In this document: positions 60,601-64,000 of the stretch, piece by piece
Position numbering within the stretch: the first letter of the stretch is position 1
Layout: each line of letters begins with the position of its first letter
Source: Sweltsa coloradensis
Lineage: Eukaryota; Arthropoda; Insecta; Plecoptera; Chloroperlidae
NCBI GenBank assembly: GCA_024449915.1
Contig: JAMZAV010000052.1
Coordinates: forward strand, 186,001 to 250,000
DNA: 64,000 nt
Direction: 5' to 3'
Program-made: the position numbers and the translations under genes
The notes under the pieces: generated by a model
What the model was told of the DNA's origin: nothing
The model's input: the letters and a program-made list of their open reading frames with translations, nothing else
The model's database searches: none

Positions 60601-60812
60601 TAATATGATCAGAATTATATCTTTTGGCACAAATACATCGTATAAAACGCGCATTATGATGATGCCAAAAAGTACCAGTACTGTACTGTTAACTAGATGG
60701 CCCAACATGTCCCAGAAGTTATTTAGCGTGGCATCAATGTCTACTGGGAAATTGCCCCTTTCGCAGGAGATGACACAACCCATAACAAGCACAGCCAGTG
60801 GTCCGGCGAGCC
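42492..60812 (-). CDS. SLC9C1-like Na+/H+ exchanger (sNHE), 13 exons, 5' end missing
   Basis: Whole-gene entry. Thirteen minus-strand exons with GT/AG borders and matching phases encode about 1,119 residues. Order: late membrane helices of a Na+/H+ exchanger (1-190), linker (190-347), voltage sensor (348-490), helical linker, CNBD (643-760), C-terminal region and acidic tail. SLC9C1 proteins of sea urchin and mammals have this architecture; they alkalinise sperm in the flagellar membrane and in urchin respond to voltage and cAMP. The sensor S4 is intact. The CNBD exon carries a 2-nt frameshift and an atypical binding cassette. About 250 N-terminal residues with the ion-binding site lie beyond 64,000. 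No AATAAA is visible within about 300 bases after the stop. Every intron of more than about 500 bases carries transposon-derived sequence. Confidence 0.9.
42870..42965 (-). repeat. S3 SINE, best-preserved copy
   Basis: On the minus strand the tRNA-like head ends in a clear B-box (ggttcgaaccc) and is followed by 'agcaagcctgactgaaagt', the S3 body. It lies in the intron between exons l and m. Confidence 0.7.
43459..43854 (-). CDS. Exon l: disordered C-terminal region
   Basis: Acceptor TGTGCAG|GGT, phase 0; donor GATCAG|GTAAAT, phase 0; 132 codons. It is basic at the start (GRGRNIAWNMFGMNKPRYKP), then low-complexity Ser/Asn/His-rich, then Pro/Glu-rich (TPTPPEPEPEPSETPAQ). No domain is recognised. 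A family B repeat abuts the acceptor on its upstream side. Assignment to the gene rests on strand, position, phases and the following terminal exon. Confidence 0.8.
43897..44060 (+). repeat. Family B repeat, short copy
   Basis: Contains 'tagcctaggggatgtgggga', 'tccccgacaatcactgccag' and 'gctcgcctctagttttggga', shared with other family B copies but missing the middle segment. It begins about 40 bases upstream of exon l on the coding strand. Confidence 0.75.
44110..45645 (-). repeat. Family A repeat, subtype 1, reverse copy, rearranged
   Basis: Starts 'ttggatgagcgtagcgagcg' and ends 'ccgcgttg'-complement 'cgcggcgggacttaagcg', the reverse of the copies at 58069 and 59429. Internally it has ~150-bp units carrying 'cacagaaccttaatttcatg'. 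A family B copy and a piece of exon k flank interrupt it as part of a tandem duplication. Confidence 0.75.
44847..45150 (+). repeat. Family B repeat, left tandem copy
   Basis: Runs from 'gggcgcgtcaaccgtcagcg' through 'ggaaccagggtatatgggga', a GTCGTC-rich centre and 'ccagagctcgcctctagttt'. Nearly identical to 45836-46116 except for small indels. Confidence 0.85.
45836..46116 (+). repeat. Family B repeat, right tandem copy
   Basis: The most complete copy next to exon k, ending 27 bases from its donor side. Starts 'gggcgcgtcaaccgttaggt' and includes 'tggtcagaaccagccacagg'. Confidence 0.85.
46143..46340 (-). CDS. Exon k: C-terminal region
   Basis: Acceptor CGTTCAG|CTG, phase 0; donor CTCAAG|GTAAGC, phase 0; 66 codons. 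It encodes SSMMNVRTSIMTKLLIIPAR, an acidic segment (DADEYDVMETEDGG) and a Ser/Lys-rich end (SRMSSHQTESKRKLK), likely disordered. The donor and its intronic flank were copied in a tandem duplication, so a second near-identical donor lies at 45165-45172. Confidence 0.85.
46640..46742 (-). repeat. S3 SINE copy
   Basis: Contains 'aaaacttcagccaggattgc' and 'gtgtcgaaccagagaattcg'; on the minus strand a tRNA-like head followed by the S3 body. In the intron between exons j and k. Confidence 0.65.
47123..47461 (-). CDS. Exon j: end of CNBD and C-terminal region
   Basis: Acceptor CTTCCAG|GCA, phase 0; donor TTTCCA|GTAAAT, phase 0; 113 codons. It begins AYQVSIADMNTAF, the last beta strand and start of the final CNBD helix. 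It continues with a helical region (RMWKDLSHRLAAVILMN, WTQDKIKAHLERAFVPRLDN) and an extended part (VILIEGQVMDANNHVIYIAP). This follows the CNBD-distal region of SLC9C1. The frame upstream of the acceptor is intron read-through. Confidence 0.88.
47662..47725 (-). repeat. S3 SINE fragment
   Basis: Contains 'aaaaccttcagtcaggattg' twice in part ('cagtcaggatt' repeated), so the copy has a short internal duplication. In the intron between exons i and j. Confidence 0.6.
47862..47988 (+). mobile_element. LINE 3' end fragment, plus strand
   Basis: Encodes RRRRLECGGRRGVVAGQKKM and ends in GATAATGATGATTA. It is the same LINE 3' end as the minus-strand fragment at 42052-42212 and sits directly next to the CNBD exon (about 20 bases from its donor). 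Confidence 0.7.
48008..48302 (-). CDS. Exon i: CNBD, with 2-nt frameshift
   Basis: Acceptor GTCACCAG|AAT, phase 0; donor GTGCAG|GTAGGG, phase 0. Entering in frame gives AELVTFNIGETIVKDGDSPI and AIFILV; the reading then breaks near 48215-48222, and the expected continuation (SGLVKLIYIPNDVTLDNL through GNVIGVLGVLTGRNYDVTM) is in another frame. The exon is 295 nt; 297 would satisfy both phases, so two bases are missing, probably one unit of a TCTC dinucleotide. The phosphate-binding cassette reads IGVLGVLTGRNYDV against the usual FGE-x-(S/A)LL-x-(G/N)-x-x-R(T/S)A. Both an assembly error and a true null allele are possible. Confidence 0.85.
48759..48922 (-). CDS. Exon h: linker into the CNBD
   Basis: Acceptor CCTCCAG|GT completes G|GT (Gly); donor CTC|GTAAGT, phase 0. 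It encodes LLDEVEYTKLMIVLEDQIKY, then PCPPEVLLKEVPWIIGDEIV. The PPEVLL-x-x-VPW signature immediately before the cyclic-nucleotide-binding fold is characteristic of SLC9C1. A reversed family A repeat begins about 55 bp upstream of the acceptor. The intron upstream holds the LINE remnants. Confidence 0.9.
48977..49535 (-). repeat. Family A repeat, subtype 2, reverse copy
   Basis: Starts 'ttggatgagcgaagcgaag', has a T-run, then segments reverse-complementary to 27602-28354 (for example 'gaccaaacgggtggggctac'), and ends 'gctcatccatcaacgcg'. It begins about 55 bp from exon h. Confidence 0.8.
49555..49908 (+). mobile_element. LINE 3' end copy upstream of the larger LINE remnant
   Basis: Encodes RWKDTIAGDLEARGESWEDV and LRLWEDRKKWK, then a tail 'ggcgatggataatgatgatg'. 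It is about 90% like the 3' end of the LINE at 49909-52155, as if one copy had inserted next to another. Confidence 0.75.
49909..52155 (+). mobile_element. Broken non-LTR retrotransposon (endonuclease-RT type)
   Basis: Decayed plus-strand LINE, RT through C-terminus, in the intron between exons g and h. Pieces in order: KTKRKESGGQRYLTDD (about 49960), hAT insertion 50009-50522, NADEIKEKWKEYFNQLL (RT approach), KGVIVVIYKKGD and NYRGITLL (RT palm motifs), VPRKVVWESLERKGV, TGLWQGSVLSPLLFI, then FAEDLVAWSE where active copies have F/YADD. The second catalytic Asp position is therefore altered. The C-terminus carries RPRKRWKDIVAGDLEARGES. Frameshifts near 51000, 51540 and 51960, plus an internal deletion before KIPEDW, make it inactive. 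Confidence 0.9.
50009..50522. mobile_element. hAT-like MITE nested in the LINE, 514 bp
   Basis: Terminal inverted repeats TAGGGCTAGGATGTTCAG and CTGAACATCCTAGCCCTA. Flanking octamers CTCATTAT (50001-50008) and CTCATTAC (50523-50530) agree at seven of eight positions. Removing it rejoins the LINE reading DDSERLI with TNADEIKEKW, confirming insertion after the LINE. No transposase. Confidence 0.88.
52232..52754 (-). CDS. Exon g: voltage sensor S3-S4 and helical linker
   Basis: The largest exon (523 nt). Acceptor TTTCAG|GTG, phase 0; donor GGAG|GTAATC leaving one base. S3 is FDLAILVIAVVDLVMDYLDL. S4 follows as TKLLRVLRLLRLLRLLRA, with one Lys and five Arg at every third position (partial-protein residues about 468-483). 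The remainder is a charged, probably coiled helix (EELKTKIEHDRLHVTKQL) ending ILNSLRGSILELKDGG, the usual link to the CNBD. No frame damage. Confidence 0.95.
52985..53330 (+). repeat. tRNA-derived SINE (family S2)
   Basis: A tRNA-like head ('tagagctcagctgg' A-box region, 'gggtgcgattcccgc' B-box region) is followed by a ~280-bp body containing 'ttgattgatcggtgttgccg' and 'ccactagttggtcattgttt'. The body recurs inverted at 60320-60460. Located in the intron between exons f and g. Confidence 0.75.
53424..53619 (-). CDS. Exon f: voltage sensor S1-S2
   Basis: Not visible as a long ATG-initiated frame; found from phase. Acceptor TTTTTAG|G completes AA|G (Lys), donor ATTAAG|GTAAGT, phase 0. The 65 residues hold two hydrophobic segments: KWFDIFIYVVIILNTIPILV (S1) and LNSMFFLIYFGEFLIK (S2), the second carrying the Glu-x-x-x-Lys spacing seen in ion-channel S2 helices. 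It leads into S3-S4 in the next exon. Confidence 0.9.
54188..54530 (+). repeat. Family B repeat copy
   Basis: Has 'caaccgttaggtcccactct', 'tggtcagaaccagccacggg', GTCGTC-rich centre and a 3' part 'gtttgcgaggtggac...cagagccatgctctggtcc'. The reverse strand is open for 93 residues with an Asp run, a by-product of the repeat; other family B copies show the same. Confidence 0.8.
54627..55000 (-). CDS. Exon e: linker between exchanger and voltage sensor
   Basis: Acceptor GGGAAG|GAC, phase 0; donor GAGAA|GTAAGT leaving two bases. It encodes an acidic start (DDSEDDDDNY), a CPSC pair, a helical basic stretch (EYKEMMREAKMRVLKAKKVS), WRQFEHGMLSKEGVRVL and the approach to the sensor, KLIGMMSTRATDFFKPPRE. 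The 'WRQFEHGMLS-EGVRVL' segment matches the cytoplasmic linker of sNHE proteins. A family B copy lies just below the donor. Confidence 0.9.
55492..55989. mobile_element. TIR element, 498 bp, possibly PIF/Harbinger-like
   Basis: Inverted ends AGGTCTGTTCGTTTGTC and GACAAACGAACAGACCT, followed inward by multiple 'actctg/agagta' segments in both orientations. Flanking trinucleotides TAA and ATA resemble but do not equal a 3-bp duplication. It lies in the intron between exons d and e. Only the terminal sequence suggests the superfamily. Confidence 0.6.
56035..56270 (+). repeat. Family B repeat copy, shortened
   Basis: Contains 'caaccgttaggttattatgc', 'gccagagctcgcttctagtt' and 'tttacgagatggactcgtct'. 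It lacks the GTCGTC-rich middle. Confidence 0.75.
56581..56853. mobile_element. hAT-like MITE, 273 bp
   Basis: Ends CAGTGGCGTATCCAGG and TTGGATACGCCACTG. Flanking octamers CAAACAGT and CCAACTGT match at six of eight positions. It ends 44 bases from the donor of exon d. Confidence 0.75.
56897..57002 (-). CDS. Exon d: cytoplasmic linker
   Basis: A short exon with no long open frame of its own, recovered from splice phase: acceptor CTCTAG|A completes AG|A (Arg) and the donor is GAAGAG|GTAAGA, phase 0. Its 35 residues include MLKMDRFLADSNWLVVEQH, then IKHPYKIKLEE. An MLK-DRFL-D-NW type stretch directly after the membrane domain is typical of SLC9C proteins. Confidence 0.85.
57355..57560 (+). repeat. 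Family B repeat copy
   Basis: Contains 'tttctcatgtcgtggtcgtc', 'ctcgacgacgactgccagag' and 'gtgcgagatggattatatta'. Located just below the donor of exon c. Confidence 0.7.
57650..57807 (-). CDS. Exon c: last exchanger transmembrane segments
   Basis: Acceptor TTTCAG|TTC (phase 0), donor GATAG|GTGAGC leaving AG. It encodes FMVLFAGVLLLTLLINGCTI, then QLIFKYLGMNEISLAKKTNM. The hydrophobic stretch with the TLLIN motif is the final transmembrane helix of the NHE domain, and the following LGM begins the cytoplasmic part. A small family B repeat lies about 90-290 bases below the donor. Confidence 0.9.
58069..58687 (+). repeat. Family A repeat, subtype 1, copy 1
   Basis: Starts 'ctaggaaaacgcttaaatcc', soon followed by 'ttggatgagcg', and ends 'gctcgctacgctcatcca'. 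Interior is AT-rich with ~150-bp units carrying 'aaggttctgtgaaaaaatca'. In the intron between exons b and c, direct to the copy at 59429-60201. Confidence 0.8.
58725..58810. repeat. Segment shared inverted with 36168-36268
   Basis: 'cgtccctcccttcgtctcaa', 'agccaagttgcataaatatg' and 'agacgttaagcaatatcc' are the reverse complement of sequence next to the family B copy at 36190. It marks a boundary of a larger dispersed repeat. Confidence 0.7.
59088..59253 (-). CDS. Exon b: exchanger GGLRG segment
   Basis: Acceptor TTCTAG|G completes the split codon AG|G (Arg); the donor is CAG|GTAATG, phase 0. Its 55 residues include LPWRHGLIAAWGGLRGCLAL. The W-GGLRG-x-x-x-L motif is one of the most conserved Na+/H+ exchanger signatures, in a membrane helix lining the ion path. 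It ends in a charged loop, ETEKFHREGKQ. The exon lies between two same-orientation family A repeats. Confidence 0.92.
59429..60201 (+). repeat. Family A repeat, subtype 1, copy 2
   Basis: Full-length copy with both ends preserved and two clear ~155-bp internal units in 59700-60000, ending in an A-run and 'cgctcgctacgctcatcca'. In the intron between exons a and b. Confidence 0.85.
60320..60460 (-). repeat. S2 SINE body, reverse copy
   Basis: The reverse complement reads 'cgtgtccagcttgactgatc', 'ttggtcattattcgctcgtc', 'gatggtactgggttgacttg', matching 53165-53317. No tRNA-like head is evident. Confidence 0.7.
60575..60812 (-). CDS. Exon a: exchanger membrane helices
   Basis: First exon visible. 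Acceptor TTCCAG|GG and donor ACTAG|GTAAGC; it enters with the last two bases of a split codon and leaves with two bases (AG). It encodes GLAGPLAVLVMGC, then an amphipathic stretch (ERGNFPVDIDATLNNFWDML) and two hydrophobic segments, LVNSTVLVLFGIIIMRVLYD and IILIILTYVVCVITR. These match the middle-to-late transmembrane helices of CPA1-type Na+/H+ exchangers. A transposon edge lies only about 60-100 bp upstream of the acceptor. Confidence 0.88.
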
Positions 60813-61881
60813 CTGGAACAGAGAACTGGATCGGGTGTACGTGTATGCCTACCCTGTTAGACCAGAACCCAGGTAGGGAACCCCCCCCCCCCCTGCGGAG
60901 AAATGGACACCCATATATTATGTTAGGGTGGTTATTTTGGAGTAGAAATCTCCTTGTTGGCCAGTTGGCCAGTGGTGGGTGCGGGGTACAGGGTTGCCCA
61001 AAGGGTCAATTGTGCTGTTTTCTGTAACAGTTTTTATTTTTTTAAGGCCAAACCGTTGAACGAAATCTATTTTTGACTTTTGATTCGTGTAAGGAATGAA
61101 AAATAGTTTTTTACCCATATTTTTATTTTCTTGCCAGTACCGGAAATAACGTTTTTGAGTTTTCCAAAATCAAAGTCAAAATGGCCCCAAATTGCCCGTT
61201 TTGGTTAAAACTGATAAATTATGTTAGGGTGAATATTTGTTAGTAGAAATCCACTTGTTGGCCAGTTGGCCAGTCGCGTACAGGGCCGTCCAAAAAGTAA
61301 ATTTTGGGGATGATTTTCAACTGTTTTTATTTTTTTATACCAAAATCGTTGGACAAAATCTATTTTGGGCTTAAGATTCGTATAAGGATTTGAAAATAGA
61401 ATGTTAAGAATATTTTTATTTTCTCATACGTCCGGGAAATAACAATTTTGATTTTTCCAAAATCAAAGTCAAAATGGCCCCAAATTGTCCGTTTGGGTTA
61501 AAACTGATAAATTAGGTTTGGGTGAATATTTATTAATAGAAATCCACTTGTTGGCCAGTTGGCCAGTTGTGGATGCGGCGTACAGGGCCGTCCAAAAAGT
61601 AAATTTTGGGGATGATTTTCAACTGTTTTTATTTTTTTTAATGCCAAATCGTTTTACAAAATCTATTTTGAGCTTTAGATTCGTGTGAGGATTTGAAAAT
61701 AGAATGTTAAGCATATTTTTATTTTCTCGTATGTCCCGGAAATAACAATTTTGAGTTTTCCAAAATCAAAGTCAAAATGGCCCCAAATTGACCGTTTTGG
61801 TTAAAACTGATAAATTATGTTAGCGTGGTTATTATTTAGTAGAAATCCACTTGTTGGCCAGTGGTGGATGCGGCGTACAGG

Positions 61882-62530
61882 CAGGGCCGTATTAAGGCAT
61901 AGGCTAAGTAGGCTGGAGCCTGGGGGCGCCGGCATTTGGGGCGCCAATCTGGCGCCCCCCACTAGGGTCCGTGGGCGAGGCGTCTAACTCCTAACAAACA
62001 AAAAATAACAACTTAAAAATTATCGACGAAAGTATGCTAAATCTAGTAAAATGCCACCATTTGCAATGTCAAAAATCAAAATTTTCTGGGGCTATGCGCC
62101 CCAGACCCGCACTAGCTGGGAGCCCCCATTGTACCAGAATTCATATTTGTTCAGAACCGTTTGTTTCATGGGTAGTTCTTAAAGTGTTTAATTGCCCCCC
62201 CCCCCCTACCTAAATGCACTTGCTTCGCCACTAACAAATTTTTAATTTTAAATTACGATGACGTCATTGACACTTTTGCTAAGGAAAAGGGGGGGGGGGG
62301 GGGAAACGCTTGCCAATGCCTGATTTGAGCGACTACAACGGACGAGACTATATGGCCAGGGAAATTATGTATTATGGTGATCAAGTTGCATTGCTAGTTA
62401 CTAGTTACCTACTTTTTCTTTTTTAGCTAAAACGCACGCATATTATGTTTTTCAGCTTGTTGAAATAAGGGGGGGGGGGGGCGTATTTTTGTTTTAGCCT
62501 ATGGGCGCCAAATGTCTTAATCCGGCCCTG
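61882..62530. mobile_element. hAT-like element nested in the left arm, 649 bp
   Basis: Ends CAGGGCCGTATTAAGGCAT and CTTAATCCGGCCCTG are inverted. The duplication CGTACAGG is exact at 61874-61881 and 62531-62538. The interior shares the 'gggctatgcgccccagaccc' segment with the element at 26115 and has several C and G homopolymers. No transposase. It interrupts the fourth ~300-bp unit. Confidence 0.9.
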
Positions 62531-62814
62531 CGTACAGGGTCGTCCAAAAAGTGAATTTGGAGGATGATTTTTAACAGTTTTTATTTTTATGCGGCCGAAT
62601 CGTTAGCGAAATTTATTTTTTCCTTTTGATTCGTGTAAAGAATGTTAAATACAATATTATCTACATTTTTTGTTTTCTTGCGTGTCCCGGAAATAAAATG
62701 TTTGTCTTTTTCGAAAAAGAAGTCAAAATGATCCTAAGTTGCCCTACTTTAGACATGAAAATGTACATCATGTAATATTAATGTCGATATTATATTGAGT
62801 TTGGTGGTCAGTAG

Positions 62815-63700
62815 TCTGGTTCATCTTCGTCTTCATCTTCACTCTCAACAACGTGCATTGTCTTGTGTTTCCAAAATATTAACTTACTCATTTGGGAGCA
62901 CGTTGCCTTCGGTCCACGTGTAGAGAAGTCCATCCGGGGTTACCGACCAGCCATGATTTAGGGGTTCAGTTATGTCGGGCACTGCGTCTGTTGCTTTACT
63001 CCATATTATTGCTTGATAATTTACACGCAGGATATGCAACCGTAAAGATGATCTGCATGGTGGTAGTAAGCTGAGATCAGTGCTGCTGTAGTTTGTCAGT
63101 GGTTTAGACAGTGATTTTTGAAATCGTTTGCGAAAAAGATGGTAGGTAGTTTCATTTACATCAGCAGTACTGGTCTCCCCATACATAAGGCAAACAAATC
63201 TTTCTAATTGGTCGCACGTAGTTTCTTCAACATGTAACCGAGGTGCCAAGAGATAAGAAAGTGTTCTCAAATTCGGGGTGTTTCTCTAATAGTTTTAAAG
63301 GCAAAAGTTTTCCTCTTCTAACAAAAGAACTTGTGGTGTCGCAACCAGTAAACGCGTGAAATGGCGTAAGATATAATTTTGCCCCTCTCTAAGTAATTAC
63401 TTTTTTGATGTCAACAATTCTTCTCTTTTGTCTCCAAAGCCAGTATCTAAAAGTACTTGTTGGTTTACTTGCTGCGCGTATTTCAATAAGAGGATGAAGA
63501 CGTCAGTGTCAGGAGAACGAACAATGATGCTAAAACTCACTGCCTCCTAGATGTTCGTCGTGGCGAACATCTAGGAGGCAGTGCTAAAACTAGTGTCATA
63601 TCGAGATGCTGCATGACAACAGTGGACCATCATTCGACTATCGGCGTCTTCTTGTGTAGATTGCAGCTCTTCGATGGTCGATTTAGTCACAGTGTTTGTA
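62815..63700 (-). pseudogene. Remnant of a transposon-encoded protein (HAFTGCD type)
   Basis: Minus-strand pieces in different frames: ELQSTQEDADSRMMVHCCHA, then IIVRSPDTDVFILLLKYAQQ, then TPFHAFTGCDTTSSFVRRGK, then the longest open piece (62884-63270) with DQLERFVCLMYG, STADVNETTYHLFRKRF, LPPCRSSLRLHILRVNYQA and WTEGNVLPNE, then an acidic tail VESEDEDEDEPDY. This motif series recurs in repeat-derived proteins of many invertebrates; I do not know its formal superfamily. A hairpin insertion and at least two frameshifts interrupt it. Confidence 0.75.
63538..63583. mobile_element. 46-bp perfect hairpin insertion with 8-bp TSD
   Basis: Arms CACTGCCTCCTAGATGTTCG (63538-63557) and its exact reverse complement (63564-63583) enclose a 6-base loop. 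CTAAAACT flanks it exactly on both sides (63530-63537 and 63584-63591). It interrupts the transposon ORF between RYDTSF and SIIVRSPD; the two sides share one frame once it is ignored. The CACTG terminus and 8-bp duplication suggest a hAT-mobilised mini-MITE. Confidence 0.9.
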
Positions 63701-64000
63701 AAATAAAATATTTGTAAATAAAAATATGCATATAGCATTCTATTTTCAAATCATGACACGAATCTAAAGGCTAAAATAGATTTTGTACAACGACTTGGCA
63801 TTAAAAAAATTAAAATGGTTAAAAATCAAATCATCTCCAAATTTTACTTTTTGGACGCGCCTGTACGCCGCATCCACCACTGGCCAACTGGCCAACAAGT
63901 TGATTTCTACAAAATAATATCAACCCTAACATAATTTATCAGTTTTAAGCAAAACGGGCAATTTGGGGCCATTTTGACTTTGATTTTGGAAAACTCAAAA

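Larger units (their letters stand above)
60875..64000. mobile_element. Large DNA transposon with repeat-built inverted arms, right end cut off
   Basis: The left arm (about 60920-62770) is made of four ~300-bp units (marker 'cttgttggccagttggccag' at about 60954, 61255, 61549 and 61850; spacing 301, 294, 301). The right arm (about 63710 to the window edge) carries the same unit inverted. Between them lies a broken minus-strand ORF. The left outer border near 60875 is uncertain; the other lies beyond base 64,000. It occupies the intron upstream of exon a. Confidence 0.75.

Noticed and set aside
62884..63270. 128-residue minus-strand frame considered as an upstream exon of the exchanger gene
   Set aside because: Its motifs are those of a repeat-derived transposon protein, and it sits between inverted arms.

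Overview
The window is animal nuclear DNA: AT-rich, loaded with transposon fragments, and holding a multi-exon gene with GT/AG introns. Nothing prokaryotic or viral is visible. The abundance of short AGGCCTA words, tRNA-derived SINEs, hAT-type elements and jockey/CR1-like and endonuclease-RT type LINEs suggests an invertebrate, possibly an arthropod such as a hemipteran. That placement is an impression, not a demonstrated fact.

The only convincing host gene lies on the minus strand from about 60.8 kb down to 42.5 kb. Thirteen exons with agreeing splice phases encode about 1,119 residues of an SLC9C1-like protein (sperm-specific Na+/H+ exchanger, sNHE). In order they give the last part of the Na+/H+ exchanger membrane domain, a linker, a four-segment voltage sensor with a strongly basic S4, a cyclic-nucleotide-binding-fold domain (CNBD), a long C-terminal region and an acidic tail ending in TAA. 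The 5' exons (start codon, first membrane segments, ion-binding residues) lie beyond base 64,000. Two points stand out. The CNBD exon is 2 nt short and shifts frame. Its phosphate-binding cassette also lacks the usual Glu and Arg, so cAMP gating is doubtful even if the shift is an assembly error.

Bases 1 to about 42,000 show no host gene I can support. They hold hAT-like elements (three with exact 8-bp target duplications), two LINE 3' ends, an 825-bp foldback element, a LTR-like repeat pair, minisatellites, SINEs and long stretches where I recognise nothing. About 28.4-31.2 kb looks like poor-quality consensus.

The gene's introns contain several repeat families: a ~300-bp family B in six same-orientation intronic copies, family A copies flanking one exon, a decayed LINE carrying a nested hAT insertion, and a tandem duplication that copied the splice donor of one exon. 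From about 60.9 kb to the right edge is a large transposon with long inverted arms built of ~300-bp units. Inside are a broken ORF, a nested 649-bp hAT element and a 46-bp perfect hairpin flanked by 8-bp duplications.
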